A stretch of DNA of 41,025 nt from an uncultured Collinsella sp. (GCA_902470815.1 CABRHS010000018.1:1-41025); one strand, 5' to 3'. Numbered from the stretch's first letter, positions 25,631 to 33,386 are shown. Numbers and translations are program-made. Notes: generated by a model not told the origin, from the sequence alone.

Positions 25631-26266
25631 CTACCGGATGAAGCTGGTGTGCTCGCCCATTTCGCGCTCGGGCAGGGCGATTCCCGCCTCACGCCCGGCT
25701 TGGAGCGACCTGAGCATCCACGCCATGTTGCGCCCGAGCTGGCGCATGGTCCACAGGCCCTCCAGGTCCCGTTCCACCTCATCGGACGTGCATCCGTGCA
25801 CCATGTTCCAATACCGAGAGCTCACCACCGGCATGTTCGAGATGGTGAGGAACTTCTGGATGTCGTCGAGCGACGCGGTGGTGCCGGCTCGCCGCGCGGA
25901 CGCCACGGCCGCCGCGGGCTTGAAGCTCAGGACGTCGGGGGACCCCACCTTGCCGTTCGAGTAGAACAGCCGGTCCATGAAGCCCAGGAGCGAGCTCGCC
26001 GCGTGGGCGTAGTGCACGGGCGAGCCGAAGATGAATCCGTCGGCGCGCTCGGCCAGGGCGCGGAACTCGTTCACCGCGTCGTCGAAGACGCAGACGCCGG
26101 TCTCGCGGCAGCGCCCGCAGGCCATGCATCCCGCGGCCGGTTTGGCGCCGATCCAGAAGATCTCCGCCTCGACGTCCTCGCGCTCGAGCGCGCCCGCCAC
26201 TTCTTCAAGCGCGCGGTTGGTACAACCCAGCTTGTGCGGGCCCCCGTTGACGAGCAGGACCTTCAT
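25631..26266 (-). CDS. NAD(P)H-dependent FMN reductase with iron-sulfur-flavoprotein-type cysteine motif
   Basis: Flavodoxin-fold protein of 211 residues. The N-terminal FMN phosphate loop is NGGPHKLGCTNRAL, and GFIFGSPVHYAHAAS is the second flavin contact. Four cysteines are spaced C47-X2-C50-X2-C53-X5-C59 (GCMACGRC, then GVC), the compact arrangement that binds a [4Fe-4S] cluster in iron-sulfur flavoproteins. It probably shuttles electrons from NAD(P)H to small acceptors, perhaps oxygen or quinones. Start chosen by GGAAGGGAG. It sits alone and convergent to the aminopeptidase. Confidence 0.82.
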   Translation of the reverse strand: MKVLLVNGGPHKLGCTNRALEEVAGALEREDVEAEIFWIGAKPAAGCMACGRCRETGVCVFDDAVNEFRALAERADGFIFGSPVHYAHAASSLLGFMDRLFYSNGKVGSPDVLSFKPAAAVASARRAGTTASLDDIQKFLTISNMPVVSSRYWNMVHGCTSDEVERDLEGLWTMRQLGRNMAWMLRSLQAGREAGIALPEREMGEHTSFIR

Positions 26267-26375
26267 GGACGGCTCCCTTCCTGTGCGGACGCGTCTGCCG
26301 GACGCGCCCGATCTCTGTGTTCTTGCCAGTTTAGACCCTTCCCGGGTTGCGCGTGGCGGGGTTCGAGCGCCTATC

Positions 26376-26384
26376 TGGTATAGT
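26376..26384 (+). promoter_or_regulatory. Extended -10 promoter of the deformylase-like gene
   Basis: TGGTATAGT is an extended -10 element (TG-N-TATAGT) about 60 bp before the start codon; extended elements need little -35 support, and none is obvious here. Confidence 0.4.
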
Positions 26385-26445
26385 TCCGCAGGTGCATGCA
26401 ATGACGGGCCGATCGAGTTGGCCCGCAGTCCAGAAAGGACCGCCC

Positions 26446-26865
26446 ATGATCAAGGAGCTCGTGAAGGACGAGGCCGTCCTCTCCACCCCGTGTGAGTCCG
26501 CCACCGCCGCCGACGCCGAGGTCGCGCAGGACCTGGTGGACACCCTGCTCTCCATCGAGGACGCCGCCTGCCTCGCCGCCAACCAGATCGGCGTGACCAA
26601 GGCCATTTGCGCCCTGGCCGATGACGAGGGCAACACGCTCGTCATGTACAACCCCAAGGTCCTGTTCGGCATGGGCGCGTTCAAGGCCGAGGAGAGCTGC
26701 CTCACCCGTGAGGGCTCCGTCAAGGTGACCCGCTTCGTCAAGATCAAGGTCGCCTACGATGAGCTGGTCGACGGCGAGCTCAAGCCCCGCAAGCGCGACT
26801 TTGTGGAGTGGCCCGCGGAGCTCATCCAGCACATGTGCGACCACTGCCAGGGCAAGCTGGTCTAG
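26446..26865 (+). CDS. Peptide deformylase-like protein with altered HEXXH motif
   Basis: The 139 residues align with peptide deformylase, the metalloenzyme that removes formyl from nascent proteins. Motif 1 is CLAANQIGV (family GLAAXQ), motif 2 is EESCLTREG with the metal-ligand Cys85, and motif 3 reads QHMCDH (128-133). Both His ligands are kept but the catalytic Glu of HEXXH is Met130. The protein is also shorter than classic Def (about 150-190) and stops shortly after motif 3 (GKLV). It may lack hydrolase activity, use another base or bind formyl-Met without cleaving it; a canonical def elsewhere would support this. The start follows AGAAAGGA. Confidence 0.78.
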   Translation: MIKELVKDEAVLSTPCESATAADAEVAQDLVDTLLSIEDAACLAANQIGVTKAICALADDEGNTLVMYNPKVLFGMGAFKAEESCLTREGSVKVTRFVKIKVAYDELVDGELKPRKRDFVEWPAELIQHMCDHCQGKLV

Positions 26866-26922
26866 CTCGCTTCGCGGGCGGGCTCTCCCGGACGGAACCG
26901 CCCCGCACCCCCCCCTGTTGTG

Positions 26923-26972
26923 AAAAACCCGGACCATCCTGCCGATTGGACTTAGGGATGGGCCGGGTTTTT
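26923..26972 (+). terminator. Terminator after the deformylase-like gene
   Basis: A 17-bp stem with one mismatch (26923-26939 with 26956-26972; arm AAAAACCCGG) ends in five T. The matching A-run on the 5' side means it can also work on the minus strand, for the YbjQ gene. Confidence 0.8.
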
Positions 26973-27050
26973 GCTTGTCCGGGTTTTGCTTGCGGAAAGG
27001 GCCAATCTTGCGGCAAGGGTCTGAGATGCCCGGCAAGGTCAATCGCCCGA

Positions 27051-27374
27051 TTACGCCGTTCGACGCACGCGGACCGCGGTGCCGCACGCGGTGGTCATGA
27101 TCATCTCGGCAAAGGTCTCGTATCCCACGTTCGCGCCGATGACAGCGTTGGCGCCGAGCTTCTCGGCGCGCTGCGACATCTCGCGCAGGACCTCCTCGCG
27201 AGCTTGGGCCATCTCGTCTTCGTATCCCGCGGAGCGCCCGCCGAACACGTTGCGCAGCCCCGCGCCGATATCGCGGAACATGTTGATACCGCTCACGGCC
27301 TCGCCGGTGACGATGCCGAGGTACTCGACGACCTCGTAGCCGTCGAGGTTGTTGGTGGTGGTGATGGTGAGCAT
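27051..27374 (-). CDS. YbjQ / UPF0145 family protein
   Basis: A small conserved protein of 107 residues. It begins MLTITTTNNLDGYEVVEYLG and contains NVFGGRSAGYEDEMAQAREE, ending in the family signature GANAVIGANVGYET. YbjQ proteins form pentameric rings of dodecin-like topology and are annotated as possible heavy-metal-binding proteins, but no function is established. The start follows a strong AAAAGGAGG. It is monocistronic, convergent with the deformylase-like gene and probably shares its bidirectional terminator. Confidence 0.9.
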   Translation of the reverse strand: MLTITTTNNLDGYEVVEYLGIVTGEAVSGINMFRDIGAGLRNVFGGRSAGYEDEMAQAREEVLREMSQRAEKLGANAVIGANVGYETFAEMIMTTACGTAVRVRRTA

Positions 27375-27479
27375 GATCCCTCCTTTTGACGGTAATCTCT
27401 TATACCCGGCGGTGTGTTTTGCGATAAGTGGTCAAAAAACCCGAAAATAGCGTTGAGCGGCGACGGTTGCGGGGCCATG

Positions 27480-27681
27480 TATATTCTCTCGTTAGCAAAA
27501 CCGCAGGTAGCGCAGCGGCTGTCTTTGCGAACCAGGCGACCGTGGAGGCATCCACTAGGTACGGCGTGTAATGGCTCAATCGAATCCTGGGGTTTTGTCG
27601 CGGATGGGTTGCATGTCCGACGCCCAATTAGGGTATTTTGACCAGATAAGAAAAACCGTACGAAAAAGGAGGCGGAATCGT
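27480..27681 (+). promoter_or_regulatory. Long structured leader of the ZIP transporter gene
   Basis: TATATT (27480-27485) could be a -10 box, giving a leader of about 190 nt. It can form a stem at 27495-27528 (GCAAA/TTTGC outside, CCGC/GCGG inside) and a second hairpin GTGGA-GGCA-TCCAC (27542-27555). An AT-rich stretch and the AAAAAGGAGG ribosome binding site follow. It matches no riboswitch class I can recognise, and no terminator is visible. Confidence 0.3.
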
Positions 27682-28497
27682 ATGCAGATCGACGCCAATC
27701 TTATGCAATCTCTGACCTGGGCCGCTCTGGGGTGCGGTTTCACCTGGCTCATGACCACGGCCGGCGCGGCCACGGTGTTCTTTTTCCGCAAGGACCGCGA
27801 GATCACGCACCGGATCTTTTTGGGTTTCGCCGCGGGCGTCATGATCGCGGCGAGCGTGTGGTCGCTGCTCAATCCCGCTATCGAGCAGGCAGAGGAACTC
27901 GGTCAGCCAGGTTGGATCCCGGCCGCCGGCGGCTTCCTGCTCGGCGTGGCCTTCCTCATGATGCTCGACACGTTCCTGCCGCACCTGCATCCGGAAGGCG
28001 AGCAACCCGAGGGCGTCAAGACGAGTTGGAAGCGCACCACGCTGCTCGTCTCCGCGGTCACCCTGCACAACATTCCCGAGGGCATGAGCGTGGGTCTGCT
28101 GTTCGCGATGGCCGCCCAATCGACGGGCGCCGAGGCCACGGCGTATCTGGGCATGGCCACGGCCCTGGCCATCGGCATGGGATTGCAGAACTTCCCCGAG
28201 GGCGCCGCGATCTCGCTGCCCCTGCGCCGTGAGGGCATGGGCCGCGGCAAGGCGTTCCTGCTGGGGAGCCTCTCGGGCATCGTCGAGCCCATCTTCGGCA
28301 TCCTGGTGGTGCTCGTGAGCAGTCAGATTACCCCGTTCATGCCTTGGATGCTGGCTTTCGCCGCGGGGGCCATGATCTACGTGGTGGTGGAGGAGCTCAT
28401 TCCCGAGGCGCACCTCGGCGAGCACTCTAACGTCGGCACGCTCGGCGTCATCGCGGGTTTCGTAATTATGATGGTCCTGGACGTCGCGCTGGGATAG
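27682..28497 (+). CDS. ZIP family divalent metal transporter
   Basis: Membrane protein of 271 residues with about eight hydrophobic segments; the family imports zinc and other divalent metals. The two signature metal-binding helices are present: TLHNIPEGMSVGLLFA (helix IV) and GLQNFPEGAAISLPL (helix V). The His/acid-rich loop FLPHLHPEGEQPE lies between helices III and IV, as in ZupT/GufA relatives. VEELIPEAHLGEH near the end is another conserved feature. It starts behind AAAAAGGAGG. It is convergent with the M20 gene, the stops being separated by 5 bp. Confidence 0.9.
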   Translation: MQIDANLMQSLTWAALGCGFTWLMTTAGAATVFFFRKDREITHRIFLGFAAGVMIAASVWSLLNPAIEQAEELGQPGWIPAAGGFLLGVAFLMMLDTFLPHLHPEGEQPEGVKTSWKRTTLLVSAVTLHNIPEGMSVGLLFAMAAQSTGAEATAYLGMATALAIGMGLQNFPEGAAISLPLRREGMGRGKAFLLGSLSGIVEPIFGILVVLVSSQITPFMPWMLAFAAGAMIYVVVEELIPEAHLGEHSNVGTLGVIAGFVIMMVLDVALG

Positions 28498-28502
28498 CGG
28501 CC

Positions 28503-29942
28503 CTACTTGCCGTGGCGGGCGTCGTGGATCTCGCGCGCGGCGGCGGCCCGCGCCTCGCGCGCGTCGCGCAGGGCGTTGTGCGCCACGACGGTCTTGGTCT
28601 TCGCGCCGCGTAGGGTCTCTGCCAGCATGGGGTTCGTCTCGGCGACGCGCGTCACGAGCGGCCCGTCGAGCTCGGTCTGCGTGGGTTCCGCCAGGAAGTC
28701 GATGGCGTACTGGGCGGCGACGGCCGACCCCTTGGCCAGCACGCTCTCGTCGACCTTGTAATAGCAGGAGTGCTGGGCGAACGTTGCGCCTATCTGCGGG
28801 TTGCGGCAGCCCACGAACGCGAGCACGCCGGGGACGCGGCGCAGGTACTCGGAGAAATCCTCGCCCGACATGGTGCCGCGATAATGCCCCTCGCCCTCGG
28901 CCCCGAGCGTCTTGAGCACGGCTTGGCGGCATCGCTCGCTGGCCGCGGGCTCGTTGTCCACCTTGTAGTTGGCGATGGTGTATTCCGCGAGCTCGGCTTC
29001 GGCGCCGTGCGCCTGCGCGATGTGCACCGCGATGCGCTCGATGAGCGCGGGCATGAGCTCGTGGGTCGCCGTGGAGTAGGTGCGAACGGTGCCCTCCAAG
29101 CTCGCCTCGCCCGCGATGACGTTGCGGGCGGTTCCCGCGTGCAGCTTTCCCACGGTGACGACGGCGGGCTCGTAAGGGGAGAGCTCGCGGCTCACGATCG
29201 TCTGCAGCGCGTTCACGATCTCCGCCGCGACCATGACGGCGTCGCTGCCGCGTTGCGGCATGGCGCCATGACAGGAGGTCCCGTGCACGTCGACGCGGAA
29301 CCAATCGGTGTTCGCCATGCGGGGCCCGGGTTCGCAACTCACCGTGCCGGCGTCGACCTCGCTCCAGATGTGCATGGCGAAGGCCCCGTCCACTCCCTCG
29401 CACACGCCGGTCTCGCACATCATGCGCGCGCCGGAGCCGTTTTCCTCGGATGGCTGGAAGACCACGCGGATCTCGCCGTGGATGTCGTCGGTGAGGTGAC
29501 GCATGATTTGGAGCGCGCCGAGCAGCATCGCGATGTGGCAATCGTGGCCGCATGCGTGCATGCAGCCCTCGTTGACGCTCGCGAACTCCTCGCCGGTGCG
29601 CTCGAGCACGGGCAGGGCGTCGATGTCGGCGCGCATGAGCAGGCGCTTGCGCGGCGTTCCGTCCTCGAGGTAGGCGTCGGGGGCGGTGCCGCGCAGGGTG
29701 GCCACGAGTCCCGTTTCAAGGGGCTGCTCATAGGGGATGTTCATCGCGTCGAGCTGGCCGGCGATGTCCGAGGTGGTGCGCACCTCCTGGAGACTCAGCT
29801 CGGGGTGCTTATGGAAGTGCCGGCGCTGGCGGATGATATAGGGCTCGAATTCCGCGGCGATATCCAAGATCGCGTTCGTGACCTCCTCCGGCGTGCGAAC
29901 TTCCGTATGGGCCATGTGCTGCTGGGCCTTGGTCTTGGGCAT
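28503..29942 (-). CDS. M20 family amidohydrolase (hippurate/indole-acetyl-amino-acid hydrolase type)
   Basis: Zinc-dependent amidohydrolase of 479 residues, M20D subfamily. Features: RRHFHKHPELSLQEVRT, metal ligands in CMHACGHDCHIAMLLG, VFQPSEENGSGARMM with the catalytic Glu, the lid dimerisation domain (HGTSCHGAMPQRGSDA) and GTMSGEDFSEYLRRVPG near the end. Relatives cleave N-acyl amino acids or amidated aromatic acids. The C-terminal ~60 residues, rich in Ala/Arg, exceed the usual ~400-residue length. An ATG nine codons downstream (29915) is an alternative start, but AAGGTAG supports the longer form. The substrate is undetermined. Confidence 0.87.
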   Translation of the reverse strand: MPKTKAQQHMAHTEVRTPEEVTNAILDIAAEFEPYIIRQRRHFHKHPELSLQEVRTTSDIAGQLDAMNIPYEQPLETGLVATLRGTAPDAYLEDGTPRKRLLMRADIDALPVLERTGEEFASVNEGCMHACGHDCHIAMLLGALQIMRHLTDDIHGEIRVVFQPSEENGSGARMMCETGVCEGVDGAFAMHIWSEVDAGTVSCEPGPRMANTDWFRVDVHGTSCHGAMPQRGSDAVMVAAEIVNALQTIVSRELSPYEPAVVTVGKLHAGTARNVIAGEASLEGTVRTYSTATHELMPALIERIAVHIAQAHGAEAELAEYTIANYKVDNEPAASERCRQAVLKTLGAEGEGHYRGTMSGEDFSEYLRRVPGVLAFVGCRNPQIGATFAQHSCYYKVDESVLAKGSAVAAQYAIDFLAEPTQTELDGPLVTRVAETNPMLAETLRGAKTKTVVAHNALRDAREARAAAAREIHDARHGK

Positions 29943-29990
29943 GCGATCTACCTTGCTTTCTGGGCGCCGGGCGTACGTGCTCCCCCTAGC

Positions 29991-30689
29991 TTACTCTTTT
30001 GAGCCCGGCGCTTCCGCGGCGTCATCGCGCCCGGCGGCGCCGTCGGTCGGGCCGGCGGGGGATTGCGAGGTGCCGACGGTCTCCTCCGGCGGCTTTTTCT
30101 TGAAGCGCTTGGCGATTTTCTTGGCGGAGTGCTTGATGTCGCTCATCAGGCCGCCGGTGGGATGCGCTGCGTTGAAGGCGTCCTGCTTGTCGCGCCTTGC
30201 CCGATCCGCCAGGATCGCCTCGGTGTAGTCCTCTATGACATGGTCGAAGAACTCGACGACGCCATTGCAGTCCTCCTGGTTGGGACGCTCCTTGTTCATG
30301 CCGCCCACGAACTTGAAGGGACCGTAGGTGTCATAGCCGGGGCATCCGTACATGCACAGCAGGGTGGCGAATTTGGCGCGGCAGACGCCGTCGAGGTCGC
30401 GGCCGTTGAACTTGGCCTGCCCGCCGTACGTCATGATGCCCACGACCTTGTCGCCGTCGCGCAGGCAGTGGTCGGCCACGCGGAGCAGGTCCTTGTCCAT
30501 GTTGCCGTAGTAGATGCCCGATCCCATGACGATGAGGTGGTAGGGGGAGAGGTCGGGATATTCGTTCTTGCCCAGGTTCGCGACGTCCACGACGTCGATA
30601 TCGGGATGGGCCGTGACGAGGGCATCCACGAGCTTCTTGGTGTTGCCGTGGTGCTTCGAGCGGTAGACGATGACGGTCTTGAGTTCCAT
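29991..30689 (-). CDS. Flavodoxin-domain protein with charged C-terminal tail
   Basis: The 232 residues begin with a flavodoxin fold. The FMN phosphate loop is YRSKHHGNTKKL, and YHLIVMGSGIYYGNMDKDLL and GDKVVGIMTYGG are the other flavin contacts. A segment with cysteines (KFATLLCMYGCPGYDTYGPF) follows. The C-terminal ~60 residues are Lys-rich, then acidic (KKIAKRFKKKPPEETVG), and look disordered. It may be an electron carrier to an unidentified oxidoreductase. It is placed 48 bp after (upstream on the minus strand of) the M20 gene, so the two may be co-transcribed. Confidence 0.8.
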   Translation of the reverse strand: MELKTVIVYRSKHHGNTKKLVDALVTAHPDIDVVDVANLGKNEYPDLSPYHLIVMGSGIYYGNMDKDLLRVADHCLRDGDKVVGIMTYGGQAKFNGRDLDGVCRAKFATLLCMYGCPGYDTYGPFKFVGGMNKERPNQEDCNGVVEFFDHVIEDYTEAILADRARRDKQDAFNAAHPTGGLMSDIKHSAKKIAKRFKKKPPEETVGTSQSPAGPTDGAAGRDDAAEAPGSKE

Positions 30690-31192
30690 GAGCGGCCTTT
30701 CGATGTGTGGTGCATGGGGGTAATCATAGCGAATTGCCTGCGGCGGGGCATGTGGGGAGGGCGCCCGGGGGCATCCCTGCCGGTGGGTCCCTCGGCGTGT
30801 TCCGTCTCCGGAGGGGTGGGCGAGGGCATCGCGCGCGACGAGGGGTCCGAGAACTGGTATTACCACTGGGGCGGGAATAAGACCAATCAAAGCATTTCTA
30901 CATATATGTAGGACGTCTATAATGAGATTGCCAACTAATTGACACCCTGGAAACGGCCAAGATTGTGTCACGTCTGATAAAATTGGCGGTAAATTTAATT
31001 ATCAAACATGCTGGATAGCTAGCACATAAAGGATAAACGGTCGAAATAAGCGGATGAACGGCATGTGAATCAGAAAAGCGTAAAAAATAGCCAACAGTTC
31101 CTACACACCTGCTATAGTAGGTACCAACTTGTCATGTGGTTACTACCAGTACAGCAAAGGACACGGTAGTCAAGAGCGAGAAAGAGGGATTG
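30690..31192 (+). promoter_or_regulatory. AT-rich control region of the first PTS operon
   Basis: About 500 bp carry no gene. The last 300 bp are much richer in A/T than the surroundings. TTTCTA (30895-30900), a 17-bp spacer and TATAAT (30918-30923) form a good promoter far upstream. TATAGT at 31113-31118 is a nearer -10 box with a poor -35. An inverted repeat TGACAC/GTGTCA (30940-30945 / 30965-30970) lies between them. The GntR-type operator (31137-31148) is downstream of both. Confidence 0.5.
31137..31148. promoter_or_regulatory. Probable GntR/UTRA operator at the PTS promoter
   Basis: TGGTTACTACCA is a 12-bp dyad (TGGT/ACCA arms), 19 bp after the -10 box TATAGT. It differs in one base from TGGTTACAACCA in the agaS promoter (35583-35594). 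Both flank the operon containing the GntR/UTRA gene, so that protein is the likely binder. Confidence 0.6.
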
Positions 31193-31636
31193 ATGGTCGG
31201 TTTCATTTTGACTGGTCACGGACACTTCGCGGACGGAATCAAGAGCGCCCTGGACATGGTCGCTGGCGACCAGGAGAATTTCGAGATCGTCCCCTTCGAG
31301 GGCTCTCAGGCTGCCACCTATGGTGACGACCTTCGCGCTGCCATCACCAAGATGCGCGGCGAGTGCGAGGAGGGCGTCATCGTCTTCGTCGACCTGCTCG
31401 GCGGCACCCCGTTCAACCAGTCCATGATGATCGCCAACGATGTCGACAAGCTCGAGATCGTCACCGGCTCCAACCTGCCCATGATCATCGAGCTGCTCTT
31501 CGCCCGCAATGGCGCCACCGACGTGACCGCTCTTGCCGAGCAGGCCGTCACCGTGGGCCAGCAGGCCGTTACCCGCCAGTCCCTCGCCTCCGTCATGGGC
31601 GCCGCCGATGACGAGACCGAAGAGGACGGCATTTAA
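31193..31636 (+). CDS. PTS mannose-family EIIA component
   Basis: Cytoplasmic phosphocarrier of 147 residues that takes phosphate from HPr and passes it to EIIB. The phosphorylated His9 is in FILTGHGHFADG; FVDLLGGTPFNQSMM and TGSNLPMIIELLFAR are the family core. The ATG at 31193 is preceded by AAAGAGGG; an upstream in-frame ATG (31136) would add residues with no similarity. It is the first gene of the operon EIIA-YajC-EIIB-EIIC-EIID, controlled by the AT-rich region with the GntR-type operator. Confidence 0.93.
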   Translation: MVGFILTGHGHFADGIKSALDMVAGDQENFEIVPFEGSQAATYGDDLRAAITKMRGECEEGVIVFVDLLGGTPFNQSMMIANDVDKLEIVTGSNLPMIIELLFARNGATDVTALAEQAVTVGQQAVTRQSLASVMGAADDETEEDGI

Positions 31637-31920
31637 TGGAGAACTTCGGGCAGAACGTTCTCGCCTCCTCCGTTGCCCTGCTGCTCATCATGGGCGTCAT
31701 GGGCCTCGTCTACTTCTTCTGGTCCAAGGCGAATATGAAGAAGAAGGTCAAGTACTTCGAGCACATCCACACCGATCTTGCCGTCGGTCAGCGCATCATG
31801 TTCGGTGGCGGCATCTACGGCGAGGTCAAAAGCGTCAACGGCGACGTCGTCGAGGTCAAGGTGCGCTCCGGCGCGACGCTCGACGTCTCCCGTTACGCCA
31901 TCCAGGAAATCGTCAAGTAG
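31636..31920 (+). CDS. YajC-like membrane protein inside the PTS operon
   Basis: A 94-residue protein with one N-terminal membrane helix (about 8-29) and a cytoplasmic domain (VGQRIMFGGGIYGEVKSVNG, then VVEVKVRSGATLDVSRYAIQ) typical of YajC, an accessory of the SecDF translocon. Its ATG shares one base with the EIIA stop (TAATG), so it is translationally coupled to EIIA. Streptococcal PTS operons for glycosaminoglycan disaccharides also carry a YajC-like gene, so the link recurs. Its job here is unknown; it might assist membrane insertion or gating of EIIC/EIID. Confidence 0.85.
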   Translation: MENFGQNVLASSVALLLIMGVMGLVYFFWSKANMKKKVKYFEHIHTDLAVGQRIMFGGGIYGEVKSVNGDVVEVKVRSGATLDVSRYAIQEIVK

Positions 31921-31936
31921 GCATTACAGGGGATCT

Positions 31937-31955
31937 GGCGCCGCAGCATGGCGCC
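31937..31955 (+). other. RNA hairpin between yajC-like gene and EIIB
   Basis: GGCGCC (31937-31942) pairs with GGCGCC (31950-31955) around a 7-nt loop in the 86-bp gap. No T-tract follows, so it may be an mRNA processing or stability element rather than a terminator. Confidence 0.45.
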
Positions 31956-32006
31956 TCAACCTCAGTGCAATAGGCCGATCAGCGAATACGAAAGGAATCG
32001 ATCGCA

Positions 32007-32489
32007 ATGGCAGAGCCTAACATTCTTCTTACCCGCATCGACAACCGTCTGATCCACGGTCAGGTTGCCACCCAGTGGAACTCCACCCTGGGTTCCAACC
32101 TCATCCTCGTGGCCAACGACGAGGTCTCCACGAACACCATGCGTCAGAACCTCATGAAGATGGCCGCTCCCACCGGTGTTCAGACCCGCTTCTTCTCCAT
32201 CCAGAAGACCATCGACGTGATTCACAAGGCCTCCCCGGCCCAGAAGATCTTCATCGTGCTCGACTCTCCTCAGGACGCGCTCAAGCTCGTCGAGGGCGGC
32301 GTGCCGATCAAGAAGCTCAACATCGGCAACATGCACATGGCCGAGGGCAAGCGTCAGGTCGCCACCACCGTTGCCGTCAACGATGATGACGTTGAGTGCT
32401 TCCGCAAGCTCCAGGAGCATGGCGTCGAGCTCTCCATCCAGCGCGTGCCCAGCACGCCCGTCGAGGATACCAACAAGCTGTTCGCGTAA
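32007..32489 (+). CDS. PTS mannose-family EIIB component
   Basis: Cytoplasmic phosphotransfer protein of 160 residues. The phosphorylated His17 lies in RIDNRLIHGQVATQW. IFIVLDSPQDALKLVEGG and KKLNIGNMHMAEGKRQV follow the family pattern, and length is normal. It takes phosphate from EIIA and gives it to the sugar during transport through EIIC/EIID. GAAAGGAA precedes the ATG. The 99-bp gap to EIIC carries a hairpin. Confidence 0.94.
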   Translation: MAEPNILLTRIDNRLIHGQVATQWNSTLGSNLILVANDEVSTNTMRQNLMKMAAPTGVQTRFFSIQKTIDVIHKASPAQKIFIVLDSPQDALKLVEGGVPIKKLNIGNMHMAEGKRQVATTVAVNDDDVECFRKLQEHGVELSIQRVPSTPVEDTNKLFA

Positions 32490-32522
32490 TTTGGGGGTTT
32501 AGCGAACCAGTTTGTTTGTATA

Positions 32523-32540
32523 CGGGATGAGTTCATCCCG
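32523..32540 (+). other. RNA hairpin between EIIB and EIIC
   Basis: Inverted repeat CGGGATGA / TCATCCCG (32523-32530 / 32533-32540) in the 99-bp gap, with no T-run. It probably forms a stable stem in the message and could set the EIIA/EIIB to EIIC/EIID ratio. Confidence 0.5.
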
Positions 32541-32588
32541 GTCGCAACACTTTGTACGAGAAAGTAAATTTGAAAGGAGGAGCATAAG

Positions 32589-33386
32589 ATGGACGTGAAT
32601 TTCCTTCAGATCGTCCTGGTCTTCCTGGTGACCTTCGTGGCCGCTATCGACCAGTTCGACTTCACGGAGTCCCTGTACCAGCCCATCGTCACCGGCCCGA
32701 TCATCGGCGCCATCCTCGGCGATGTGCAGACCGGCCTCGTCGTCGGTGGTACTTACCAGCTGATGACCATCGGTAACATGCCGATTGGTGGTGCTCAGCC
32801 GCCGAACGCTGTTATTGGTGGCATCATGGCTGCCGTCTTTGCCTGCACCCTGGACATGGATCCCAACGTTGCCGTTGCAACCGCGATTCCGTTTGCCCTG
32901 CTCGGCCAGTACGGCGTCACCCTGTTCTTCACCCTTCGTGCCCCGATGATGGAGTCCTTCCGTGCCGCTGCCGTCAAGGCTGACACCAAGGCCATCACCA
33001 AGCTGACCGTCGTCTCCGAGATCATCCTCGGCCTGATCTTCGCCGCGATCGTCACCCTCTTCTTCGTGGGTGGCCTCACCGCTGGCCAGGCTGTCGTCGA
33101 GGCCATCCCCGCATGGCTCAACGCTGGTCTCTCCGCCGCCGGTGGCATGATGAAGTTCGTCGGCTTCGCGATCCTGCTGAAGATCATGATGTCCCGCGAC
33201 ATGTGGGCCTTCTTCCTGCTCGGCTTTGGTCTTACGACCATCGTGCACGGCATCCCCGCGCTCGCCAAGCCCGAGCTGCTGATCATGGCCATCATTGGCT
33301 TCGGTATTGCTTTCTGGGACTTCCAGCAGCAGACCGAGCTCAAGGGCGCTGCTTTTGACGGAGGTGATATGAGCGATGGCATCTAA
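32589..33386 (+). CDS. PTS mannose-family EIIC component
   Basis: Membrane subunit of 265 residues with about 7-8 helices. Family motifs: QFDFTESLYQPIVTGPIIG, TGLVVGGTYQLMTIGNMPIG and GAQPPNAVIGGIMAAVFA. Together with EIID it forms the sugar channel. A strong AAAGGAGG precedes it. Its last 11 bp overlap the EIID gene, which couples translation of the two membrane partners. GalNAc/GlcNAc is inferred from downstream enzymes, not from this sequence. Confidence 0.94.
   Translation: MDVNFLQIVLVFLVTFVAAIDQFDFTESLYQPIVTGPIIGAILGDVQTGLVVGGTYQLMTIGNMPIGGAQPPNAVIGGIMAAVFACTLDMDPNVAVATAIPFALLGQYGVTLFFTLRAPMMESFRAAAVKADTKAITKLTVVSEIILGLIFAAIVTLFFVGGLTAGQAVVEAIPAWLNAGLSAAGGMMKFVGFAILLKIMMSRDMWAFFLLGFGLTTIVHGIPALAKPELLIMAIIGFGIAFWDFQQQTELKGAAFDGGDMSDGI

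Noticed and set aside
28770..30002. A 410-codon plus-strand frame opposite the M20 gene
   Set aside because: No family resemblance; the M20 metal-binding motifs on the other strand are complete.
30939..30967. TTGACA as a promoter of the PTS operon
   Set aside because: The -35 box is perfect, but no acceptable -10 hexamer lies 16-18 bp downstream.
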